DNA from: Paraburkholderia haematera
GTDB lineage: Bacteria; Pseudomonadota; Gammaproteobacteria; Burkholderiales; Burkholderiaceae
Length of the DNA stretch: 64,000 bases
NCBI RefSeq assembly: GCF_905220975.1
Contig: NZ_CAJNBK010000011.1
Coordinates: forward strand, 1 to 64,000
Direction: 5' to 3'
In this document: in pieces, positions 57,112 to 64,000 of the stretch
Position numbering within the stretch: the first letter of the stretch is position 1
Layout: the number at the start of each line of letters is the position of its first letter
The notes under the pieces: model-generated
The model's input: the letters and a program-made list of their open reading frames with translations, nothing else
Databases searched by the model: none
What the model was told of the DNA's origin: nothing
Made by a program: the position numbers and the translations under genes

Positions 57112-58979
57112 GCTGTCGGGCGGCATCCGATCCGCGGTTGCCATCGGTTGATGTGTCCGCGCTGCAGCGTCGCGACTGCGAGTTCGCTGAAGCTGTTCAA
57201 TGACACGTGTCGAGCGAAGAACTGTTCCAGCACCGCGCCGAACAGATAGGTGCTGGCGCCCGCGAACGCCAGTTCGTCGAGCAGCAGTGACACGCAGACG
57301 CCGCGGCCGAACATGAGTGGGCCCGGCTGCGGCAGCTGGTTATAGACGGCATCGATCTGCACGCTGCGAATGCCGTGGATCTGCGGCGTAATATCGGCCT
57401 GTGCCGCACCGGCATAGAGTTCGAGCAACTCACGCAGCGCTTGCGCGCCTTGGCCTCCGTCCAGATCGGTGAGGGTCAGATAGTTGAGACTCAGGTGGCT
57501 GATCAGCCGCCAGGTCAGCGCGTTATCGGCAAGCGCCGGGCGCGGCGGTGTCGGTCCGCGCAGCACCTTGATGGCCGTGACTGGCGCCGAAATGCGCAAG
57601 CTGAAATCGCTGCTGCCCTCGAGCGGTATCAATGCAGCGAGATCGCGGTTGGTGCAGAGCGCCTCCACGGCGAGATTGCGCAGGTCGTCGGAAAACGGAG
57701 CCTCGTGCTGGTCGACCAGCGACAGGAACACTTCGCCGCCGCTATAGCCATTTGGCAAGCCGCTGCGCCGGTTTGCGGCACTGGCGAGGCGCGGTTCGCG
57801 GCGCACCGAGAAGTAGCGGCCGTGGCTCTCGGGGTCATCCGCGACCATGCCGTAGAACGGCCGAAACCGGCAACGCCTGCCGTCAGGCTGCAAGTGGCCC
57901 GTGACCTTCTCGATGCTATGGACCTCGTAGTCGAGCGGGCGCGTGCGGTCCACCACCACGTGATGCTCGTGGTGTCGCGTGGAGACCGCGACGCGATCCG
58001 CCTGTTTGGGAAACAGATTGATAGCCGGCGTGCAGAAGAGCGCAAGACTACGGCTATCGACCGAACGTTCGAGGTCGGGCACCGTCTGGTCGAGCAGGAT
58101 GGTCAGCGAGAACGCATTGCCCTCGATCGTTTGCAGCGCACGCCGCAGATTGCCGATACTGAAAAACAGAAAACGCGCCGGAAAGGCGAAATACTCATGC
58201 AGCAGCCGGTGACCATGGAACGAGCGCGTGCTGTGGGGCAGAAGTGCCTGTGCGGCGTCGAATCCCTCATGGCGGATTGCCTCGTGATCGAGCAACGAGC
58301 AGCTGTGTTCGGGGTTCGACACGGAATGGCACACCACGCCGACGCTACGTGCGAGCACCAGTTCCAGCAGTTGCAGCGCCTGGCTCTCGGCGCCGCTCAG
58401 GAAAAACGTCAGCTTGTCGAGCGGCAGGTTCTTCAGGCTCGCGGCCCCGCAGACTTCTATCCGCACACGCAACGCGCCGCGCACCGTGACGTCTGGACTG
58501 AGAAGGGACAGCGGCAGATCACCGGGCTCGCCGCCCAACTTGACGTCGGCGACGCGTAGTGGCCAGAGCGTGACCGCGTGCGCGGTGCGAAATTCGCACG
58601 CTGTCTGCTCACCCTGCGCCAGGTGGGCGCGCAGCGGTGTGCCTGCCGCGAGCGTATAGCCTTCATGCAAGCTGCCTTCGCGCAGGTTCGGCTGTACGGC
58701 GGCGATCGTCATGGAGGGGAGAGGAGCCAGGTAGTTCGGGTAGACGACGTCCAGCAGCCGCTGTGAGAAGCGTGGGAACTCGGCGTCCATCTTCAGTTGA
58801 ATACGGGCGGTCAGAAAGCTGAAGCCCTCGAGAAGCCGCTCCACATACGGATCGTTCACCTCGGTGCCGTGCATGCCGAGGTGGCCGGCCGTCTTCGGGA
58901 AAGTCTTGGCGAACTCGGCGCCAAGCTCGCGTAGATAGACGAGCTCGCGGTTGTAGTAGTCGAGCAGGCGCGGGTCCAT
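57108..58979 (-). CDS. tssF: T6SS baseplate protein TssF
   Basis: 623-residue TssF (ImpG). The start MDPRLLDYYNRELVYLRELG is the standard N-terminus, with HLGM and DPYVERLLEGFSFLTARI following. Length is typical. The start codon shares one base with the tssE stop (TGATG). An upstream frame extension of 31 codons inside tssE is not conserved. Confidence 0.94.
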   Translation of the reverse strand: MDPRLLDYYNRELVYLRELGAEFAKTFPKTAGHLGMHGTEVNDPYVERLLEGFSFLTARIQLKMDAEFPRFSQRLLDVVYPNYLAPLPSMTIAAVQPNLREGSLHEGYTLAAGTPLRAHLAQGEQTACEFRTAHAVTLWPLRVADVKLGGEPGDLPLSLLSPDVTVRGALRVRIEVCGAASLKNLPLDKLTFFLSGAESQALQLLELVLARSVGVVCHSVSNPEHSCSLLDHEAIRHEGFDAAQALLPHSTRSFHGHRLLHEYFAFPARFLFFSIGNLRRALQTIEGNAFSLTILLDQTVPDLERSVDSRSLALFCTPAINLFPKQADRVAVSTRHHEHHVVVDRTRPLDYEVHSIEKVTGHLQPDGRRCRFRPFYGMVADDPESHGRYFSVRREPRLASAANRRSGLPNGYSGGEVFLSLVDQHEAPFSDDLRNLAVEALCTNRDLAALIPLEGSSDFSLRISAPVTAIKVLRGPTPPRPALADNALTWRLISHLSLNYLTLTDLDGGQGAQALRELLELYAGAAQADITPQIHGIRSVQIDAVYNQLPQPGPLMFGRGVCVSLLLDELAFAGASTYLFGAVLEQFFARHVSLNSFSELAVATLQRGHINRWQPRIGCRPTA

Positions 58980-59590
58980 CACCCGTTCCCCTGTGAGCGC
59001 AGCGCGATATGACCGCTTTCGAGGTCGATTTCGGAACGGAGAAGGAGGGTCTGCGGCGCCAGGCTCGAGCACAGTTGCCCGTGGATCTCGAGCGACAGCG
59101 TACTCCGCTGGGGCTCTGCGGAAGACCCTGCGATGCAGCGTACTTCAACGCTTTCTGCAAGAATGCGTGGCTCGAATTGGACAATCGCCTCGCGAATCGC
59201 GCTTTCGAGGCTGACCCAGTCCAGCGCCGACACTCGCGCACCGGCCAACGCGCCCAAACCGAAGTTGACGACCGAGCGCCTCACGTGCGGATAGGCGGCA
59301 AGGTCGTCCGTGGCTTCGAGGTTGGTGCTGTTCAGGAGCCAGTTCAGGTCGCGCAAAAGCGATTCGCGCAAGCGCGCGCGCGGCGACGCGAACCCGCTGT
59401 CGGCACCGGCCGCTATCGGCGAATGTTCGCCGCTCAGGCGGTCGAGCAAGCACGGGGAGACTTCCAATCGGGAGTCGCGCGGTGTTGCCGCCGGGTCTCG
59501 TTGCAGGCGCAAGGAATGTGGCTTATTCACTGGGTTCTCGTCGGCTTCAGTCGGTGCAGGCAACGTTGTCCACTTGACCGCGCCGCCCAC
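58979..59590 (-). CDS. tssE: T6SS baseplate protein TssE
   Basis: 203-residue gp25-like TssE. The core domain (about 55-195) has LRESLLRDLNWLLNST and VVNFGLGALAG, matching the gp25 lysozyme-like baseplate fold. The GTG at 59590 gives an N-terminus longer than usual and without a clear ribosome site; a GTG at 59530 (VNKPHSL) may be the true start and would give 183 residues. Confidence 0.85.
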   Translation of the reverse strand: MGGAVKWTTLPAPTEADENPVNKPHSLRLQRDPAATPRDSRLEVSPCLLDRLSGEHSPIAAGADSGFASPRARLRESLLRDLNWLLNSTNLEATDDLAAYPHVRRSVVNFGLGALAGARVSALDWVSLESAIREAIVQFEPRILAESVEVRCIAGSSAEPQRSTLSLEIHGQLCSSLAPQTLLLRSEIDLESGHIALRSQGNG

Positions 59591-59607
59591 TCAGGATGAA
59601 ATGTTGC

Positions 59608-60090
59608 TTAAACTTCCCGGTTTTCCTTGATGTCCCACGCGAGCACGCTTTCGCCTCCGCGGGTGCCCTGGTCGGTCTGCTCCCAGTATTGCTTCCTCAC
59701 CTTGGCGGCCTGGAACGCATAGGTTACGTTGACCGCTTCGGAGCCTTTTGCCGCACCCTGCTGGACCGACGTCACAAGGACCTCGGACAGCGTGATGCGC
59801 AGATACTCGATTTGCGAACCGCCTGCCTTGCACACGGAAATCTCGACCTTCGGCAAGTGCTTGCCATTGGCGCAAAATTTGAGCACTGCGGGCGCCGCCT
59901 TGTCGATGAAGGTTTCGACCAGCAGATCGTTGAAGCTGACCTTGCCGATGCCGCCGCCACTGCCCGTTGCCATGCTGCCGGGCTGGGCTGCCCCCCATGA
60001 ATAAGATTGGATGTCGGTCCATCCCTTGTGATTGGCGTCTTTGGATTCGCCCGTCACCCCGTCTACCCGCATGTACATATCCACTGACAT
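59608..60090 (-). CDS. hcp: T6SS tube protein Hcp
   Basis: 160-residue Hcp (TssD), which forms stacked hexameric rings of the inner tube and is released on firing. Conserved VDMYMRVDGVTGESKD start, SFNDLLVETFIDKAAP, and YAFQAAKVRKQYWEQT. No extension or fused toxin. A strong aggag ribosome site precedes the ATG, fitting high expression. Confidence 0.95.
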   Translation of the reverse strand: MSVDMYMRVDGVTGESKDANHKGWTDIQSYSWGAAQPGSMATGSGGGIGKVSFNDLLVETFIDKAAPAVLKFCANGKHLPKVEISVCKAGGSQIEYLRITLSEVLVTSVQQGAAKGSEAVNVTYAFQAAKVRKQYWEQTDQGTRGGESVLAWDIKENREV

Positions 60091-60126
60091 TTTTCAGCCT
60101 CCTTGTGAATGAATCGAACTCGATGG

Positions 60127-61641
60127 TTAAGGCCGGTGCGCAGGCATGTCGCCGTCTTTCAGCGCCGGCAGTTTTGAAACCAGTCTCAGTGAGACGGTTA
60201 GTCCCTCTAATTGATAGTGCGGACGCAAAAAGAATTTCGCGCCGTAATAGCCGGGATTGTCTTCAATGTCTTCCACGACGACGTGCGCGGCCGCCAGCGG
60301 TTTTCGCGCCTTGGTATCCTGGGACGAGTTGACCGGATCGCCGTCGACATAAGTCATGATCCAGTTGTTCAGCCACGATTCCATTTCGCCGCGTTCCTTG
60401 AACGAACCGACTTTGTCGCGCACGATGCACTTGAGGTAATGCGCGAAGCGGCAGCACGCAAACAGATAAGGCAGGCGGGCGGCGAGTTTCGCGTTGTCGG
60501 TGGCCGTTGAATCGTGGTATTGCGCCGGCCGCTGCAGCGATTGCGCACCGATAAAGGCGGCGAAGTCGGAGTTCTTCCGGTGCACGAACGGCATGAAGCC
60601 GTTCTTTGCCAGTTCGGCTTCGCGTCGGTCACTGATGGCAATTTCGGTTGGGCACTTCATGTCGACGCCGCCGTCGTCGGTCGGAAACGCGTGGGTGGGC
60701 AGATCCTGCACGGCGCCGCCCGACTCCACGCCGCGAATCGAAGTGCACCAGCCGTAGTGCTTGAACGACCGGTTGATATTCGTTGCCATGGCATAGGCCG
60801 AGTTGATCCACGCGTAGCGCCGGTGGTTGGCGCCGTCCGTGTCTTCCTCGAAATTGAAGGCATCGACCGGATTGGCGCGGGCGCTATACGGCAGACGCGC
60901 AAGAAAGCGCGGCATGGTCAGCCCGAGATAGCGGGAATCGTCCGACTCGCGGAGATGGCGCCATGCGGCGTACTCACTGTTCTGGAAGATTTTGGTCAGG
61001 TCGCGCGGGTTCGACAGTTCCTGCCACGACTCCATTTGCATGACCGCCGGCGACGCGCCGGTGATAAACGGGCAGTGTGCGGCAGCGGCGATCTTCGCTA
61101 TTTCGCCGAGCGTTTCGACGTCAGGCGGACTATGGTCGAAATAGTAGTCGCCCACCAGACAGCCTAGCGGCTCGCCGCCGAACTGGCCGTATTCTTCTTC
61201 ATAGACTTTCTTGAAGATTGGACTTTGATCCCACGCGACGCCTTTGTAGCGCTTGAGCACGCGCCGCAGTTCCGTCTTCGTGACCGGCATGCAGCGGATC
61301 TTCAGCAGTTCGTCGGTCTCGGTGTTGTTCACCAGATAGTGTAGTCCGCGCCATGATGATTCGAGCTGCTGGAAAGCCTCGTCGTGAATGATGGTGTTGA
61401 TCTGCTGGGACAGCTTGCGATCGATCTCGGCAATGATGGCCTGGATTGTCTGGTAAGCGTCGTTCGAGATAACCACCGCGTTTTCCAATGCCTGCAGGGC
61501 AAGCGTTCTGACGGCCCCGTCGATCGCTGTCTGCGTTTGTTCGGTGCGCGGATTGAACTGCTTCATCAGTACAGCTGAAAAAGTATCTGCCGAAAAGGCC
61601 GTGGTGGACGATTGCTGCTCGATGGATTCTGCGTAGTTCAT
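60127..61641 (-). CDS. tssC: T6SS contractile sheath large subunit TssC
   Basis: 504-residue VipB/ImpC protein that pairs with TssB in the contractile sheath. Family motifs WRGLHYLVNNTETDELLKI, YGQFGGEPLGCLVGDYYFDH and the C-terminal ARKPLAAAHVVVEDIEDNPGYY region are seen. Length is normal. It starts 47 bp after tssB. Confidence 0.95.
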   Translation of the reverse strand: MNYAESIEQQSSTTAFSADTFSAVLMKQFNPRTEQTQTAIDGAVRTLALQALENAVVISNDAYQTIQAIIAEIDRKLSQQINTIIHDEAFQQLESSWRGLHYLVNNTETDELLKIRCMPVTKTELRRVLKRYKGVAWDQSPIFKKVYEEEYGQFGGEPLGCLVGDYYFDHSPPDVETLGEIAKIAAAAHCPFITGASPAVMQMESWQELSNPRDLTKIFQNSEYAAWRHLRESDDSRYLGLTMPRFLARLPYSARANPVDAFNFEEDTDGANHRRYAWINSAYAMATNINRSFKHYGWCTSIRGVESGGAVQDLPTHAFPTDDGGVDMKCPTEIAISDRREAELAKNGFMPFVHRKNSDFAAFIGAQSLQRPAQYHDSTATDNAKLAARLPYLFACCRFAHYLKCIVRDKVGSFKERGEMESWLNNWIMTYVDGDPVNSSQDTKARKPLAAAHVVVEDIEDNPGYYGAKFFLRPHYQLEGLTVSLRLVSKLPALKDGDMPAHRP

Positions 61642-61688
61642 AAGGATTCCCGGAACGTACCTGGATGAATGCGTTCGTGCCGGCGCGA

Positions 61689-62255
61689 CTACTGCTTGTC
61701 GGCCGTTTCGTTGCCGGCGGCTTCCGGCTCGACGGGACCGGACGGAGCGGCGAGCGTCTTGAGCAGGGCCGGATTCCTGAGCGCCTGGGTGATCAGTTCT
61801 TCCGCGCCGCTCTTGCCATCCATATAGGAAAGCAGGTTCGACAATTGCGAGCGCGCTTGCAACAGTTGATCGAGTGCCGGTACCTGCCTCGCGATTGTGG
61901 CTGGCGAGAAATCCTCCATGCTCCGGAAGGTCAGATCGACTGCCAGCATGCCTTCTCCGGAGATGTCGTTTGGCACGCGAAGCGCGACGCGCGGCTGGAT
62001 CGACTTGAGCCGGTCGTCGAAGTTATCGATATCGATTTCCATGAATTTGCGCGCTTCCAGGTCCGGCAGAAGCGTGGTGGATTGACCTGCCAGATCGGCG
62101 ACGACGCCCATGACGAACGGGATTTCGACTTTGCGCTCGCTGCCGTAGAGCTCGACGTCATACTCGATCTGGACGCGAGGTGCGCGATTACGGGCAATGA
62201 ACTTCTGTCCAGTTGCGTTTGCTGGGGTTGCTTTCGATCCGTTCGAAATGGCCAT
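61689..62255 (-). CDS. tssB: T6SS contractile sheath small subunit TssB
   Basis: 188-residue VipA/ImpB sheath protein. The core (FIARNRAPRVQIEYDVE, KVEIPFVMGVVADL) and the C-terminal helices that would bind ClpV are present, but the window has no clpV. The ATG at 62255 follows a ggag site; a GTG at 62276 would add seven residues. Confidence 0.94.
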   Translation of the reverse strand: MAISNGSKATPANATGQKFIARNRAPRVQIEYDVELYGSERKVEIPFVMGVVADLAGQSTTLLPDLEARKFMEIDIDNFDDRLKSIQPRVALRVPNDISGEGMLAVDLTFRSMEDFSPATIARQVPALDQLLQARSQLSNLLSYMDGKSGAEELITQALRNPALLKTLAAPSGPVEPEAAGNETADKQ

Positions 62256-62306
62256 TTCAAGCTCCACTGTTTTCACTGGCTGTGATTTGCGCTGCGTGGG
62301 CGCCGC

Positions 62307-63374
62307 TCAATTGACCGCAACACCTGATAGCCGCTCCGGCTGGCCTGTCAGAACATCAAGTTGCGGCAACGCGGCCGGCGCCAACTCGCGCACGATTTCA
62401 TAAAAAGTCATATGCATCAGACGCTGAGCCCGTCGCAACAGGAGGGGGACCGGATGGCCGGGTTCCGCTCGCTCCAGATACACGCACGCGTTTTCCAGTG
62501 CGGCGATGACATCTTCACGCGTTCGTATCGACATCGATCCGGCAGCCGCTGTGTGAACGTTGCCGGCATGTGGGCGCTCGGTGGGCGTGGCGATCGCCGG
62601 CACTGGCAGCGGCGATTCGGCACACCGCGAGGACGAGGCAATGTCGGATGGTTCGCCGATCGCCTGATAGACAACACGCAACGGACCCTCTACCGCGATT
62701 GGGTCGGGTACCCAGGAGGAATCGAGGTGTGCGGAGATCTGCCGCTGGATGCGTTCGATCGCGTACAGCAGTTGTTGAATCACCATGGATTCCTCGCGCG
62801 CGCCTTTGAGCGTGGCCCGCAACTCCGTTTGCAGGGTGACGTCCGACGCAGGAAATCCGCACACGGTTGCCGATTGTTTCCGTTCGAGAATCGCAGCGGC
62901 GTCGCGCAGGGAGAGTTGACCGAACCGCCAGAGTAGCAGCGGGGCGCCGCGTGCACTGCGGCCAAGTGCCTGCTGGTCAGTCAGCGCCGCGATTGCGTTT
63001 AGCCGCGGCAACGGATCGAATTCGCCCGCTGTTTCAAGTTGGGGGTGGACATGCTCCCAGTATTGATCGAGGACATAGGCGGCGAGCGACAGGCCTCGGG
63101 CATATCCGGCAAGGCCGGTCATCTTCGTCCAGGCAAGCGTCAATAACGCGATGACGCGCAAATCCACGGTGCGGCTGAGCAATGCAACGGCCAATGTCTC
63201 CACATGCGGCCAATCCGGCGCGACAGCTGGAATCAGGGCTTCGCCAAATTGCTGCTCGCGACTGCCGGTTGCAACCTGCTGCAACGTGGTGAACGCTGCG
63301 TCATATTCTAGATCGGCACCACACGGCTGTTCAAGACTGATGGGTCCGATTTGATTGCTCAGTACGGTATTCAT
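62307..63374 (-). CDS. tssA: T6SS assembly protein TssA
   Basis: 355-residue TssA (ImpA). N-terminal ImpA domain (ISLEQPCGADLEYDAAF, WVHVETLA-like and SRTVDLRVIALLTLAWTKM), middle linker, and a C-terminal region (RTREDVIAALENACVYLERAEPGHPVPLLLRRAQRLM) of the class with a dodecameric or ring-forming end. TssA primes baseplate and sheath polymerisation. It is the first gene of the cluster on this strand. Confidence 0.92.
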   Translation of the reverse strand: MNTVLSNQIGPISLEQPCGADLEYDAAFTTLQQVATGSREQQFGEALIPAVAPDWPHVETLAVALLSRTVDLRVIALLTLAWTKMTGLAGYARGLSLAAYVLDQYWEHVHPQLETAGEFDPLPRLNAIAALTDQQALGRSARGAPLLLWRFGQLSLRDAAAILERKQSATVCGFPASDVTLQTELRATLKGAREESMVIQQLLYAIERIQRQISAHLDSSWVPDPIAVEGPLRVVYQAIGEPSDIASSSRCAESPLPVPAIATPTERPHAGNVHTAAAGSMSIRTREDVIAALENACVYLERAEPGHPVPLLLRRAQRLMHMTFYEIVRELAPAALPQLDVLTGQPERLSGVAVN

Positions 63375-64000
63375 CTCTGTTTGCTCGGGTCTGGATCCTG
63401 ACTAATTTGAGGTGGGCGCGTATTTGGAACTAATCTGATTGATAAATTGGTTATTAGGAATTGTTAAGATAATTTCTTAATTAAGCGCAATTTTCTGCGT
63501 CTCTTTTAAGAATGGATTGGAATCTTCTTAAAACCCGCTGGGCCGCTTGGGGACGTTTCCCCGCCGAGCGGCGCGGCCAGGCTCAGCTGGCAGGCGAAGC
63601 ATAGGGGTAGCGATTGCAAAAGGTCAATTTAATCAGGATGCCGAAATGGTGTGTGCGATTAAATGTGTTGGGGCTGATGTTATTGCGGCTTTGCCAATAT
63701 GGCAAGCTAATTTTTATTATTTCATAAGGCGGATTTTATGAATTTATTAGGATAGGCAAAAGTTAGCTTGGCGTAGATATTAAGCGCGTGATTCGTCGTC
63801 CGGTATTGATGGCTATTTGAGGCTGCGATAAATATGGGACGACAAGGGAATTGGCGCAGCAGTCTGTCCGGTTCGATCGGAATGGTTCGGACTGTAGACG
63901 ACCCCAGCCGATAGAGGTATGGCCGGGCAAGCCATGTGATGTCGGGCGCTTTACTTGAGTAAATGTCGCAAGGTGGGGGGGGCGGGGCCGACGCTGCGTG
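63375..64000. promoter_or_regulatory. non-coding region upstream of the T6SS cluster
   Basis: These 626 bp hold no gene I can support. Two stretches (about 63420-63535 and 63600-63780) are AT-rich against the GC-rich surroundings. They contain a 9-bp inverted repeat (ttttaagaa at 63504-63512 and ttcttaaaa at 63525-63533), a TTAAG/CTTAA pair (63464-63480), and a 15-bp palindrome ttgccaatatggcaa (63691-63705). This is the likely T6SS promoter region, but no clear -35/-10 or -24/-12 element was found. Confidence 0.45.

Noticed and set aside
63547..63741. 64-codon open frame in the region upstream of tssA
   Set aside because: No ribosome site, no recognisable motif, and composition changes along its length from GC-rich to AT-rich.
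63375..64000. Sigma-54 promoter for the T6SS cluster
   Set aside because: No TGGCAC-N5-TTGC match was found on either strand by reading.

Overview
The window is a GC-rich chromosomal segment of a betaproteobacterium in the family Burkholderiaceae, most likely Paraburkholderia or Burkholderia. This rests on gene order (complete dcw cluster, then peroxiredoxin, lpxC, dciA, secA, argJ, an ATPase, a Nudix gene, yacG, zapD, coaE and pilD-C-B), on a GC-rich base composition, and on a Burkholderia-type trimeric porin. Genus and species cannot be fixed from this sequence alone.

Layout. 1-130: the 3' end of a 5S rRNA gene and its terminator, the tail of an rRNA operon. 313-7940: five independent genes, an M20 amidohydrolase (-), a molybdopterin oxidoreductase (+), the acyl-CoA ligase fadD (+), a porin (-) and the ubiquinone hydroxylase coq7 (+). 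8213-25786: the division and cell wall cluster mraZ-rsmH-ftsL-ftsI-murE-murF-mraY-murD-ftsW-murG-murC-ddl-ftsQ-ftsA-ftsZ, tightly packed with many ATGA start/stop overlaps. A promoter and a four-copy 10-bp repeat that looks like a MraZ operator precede it. 26046-34147: peroxiredoxin, lpxC, dciA (-), secA, argJ, a DUF815-type ATPase and a Nudix hydrolase. 34240-40998, all on the minus strand: yacG, zapD, coaE, pilD, pilC, a short pilB, and a CorC/CNNM-type membrane protein.

41093-63374 is a 22-kb minus-strand type VI secretion (T6SS) cluster of 17 genes in one direction: tssA, tssB, tssC, hcp, tssE, tssF, tssG, vgrG, a DUF2169-pentapeptide fusion, a second pentapeptide protein, a DUF3540 protein, a DUF4150 PAAR-like protein, tssJ, tssK, tssL (with an OmpA-like domain), tssM and tagH. 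The sheath (TssB/C), tube (Hcp), baseplate (TssA/E/F/G/K), spike (VgrG and the PAAR-like tip) and membrane complex (TssJ/L/M) are all encoded. The ClpV ATPase (tssH) and any recognisable toxin/immunity pair are absent from the window. The last gene, tagH, appears to stop early in its C-terminal domain, 94 bp from the neighbouring housekeeping gene. Upstream of tssA lies about 626 bp without a convincing gene. Its first half is AT-rich and rich in inverted repeats, and it probably carries the T6SS control region.

Most notable points: the VgrG needle is 21 in-phase eight-residue repeats that switch abruptly to nine seven-residue repeats, partly encoded by near-identical 24-bp DNA repeats; a spike-loading module with two pentapeptide-repeat proteins has no visible effector; tagH seems truncated; and two mutually exclusive hairpins sit between the peroxiredoxin gene and lpxC.
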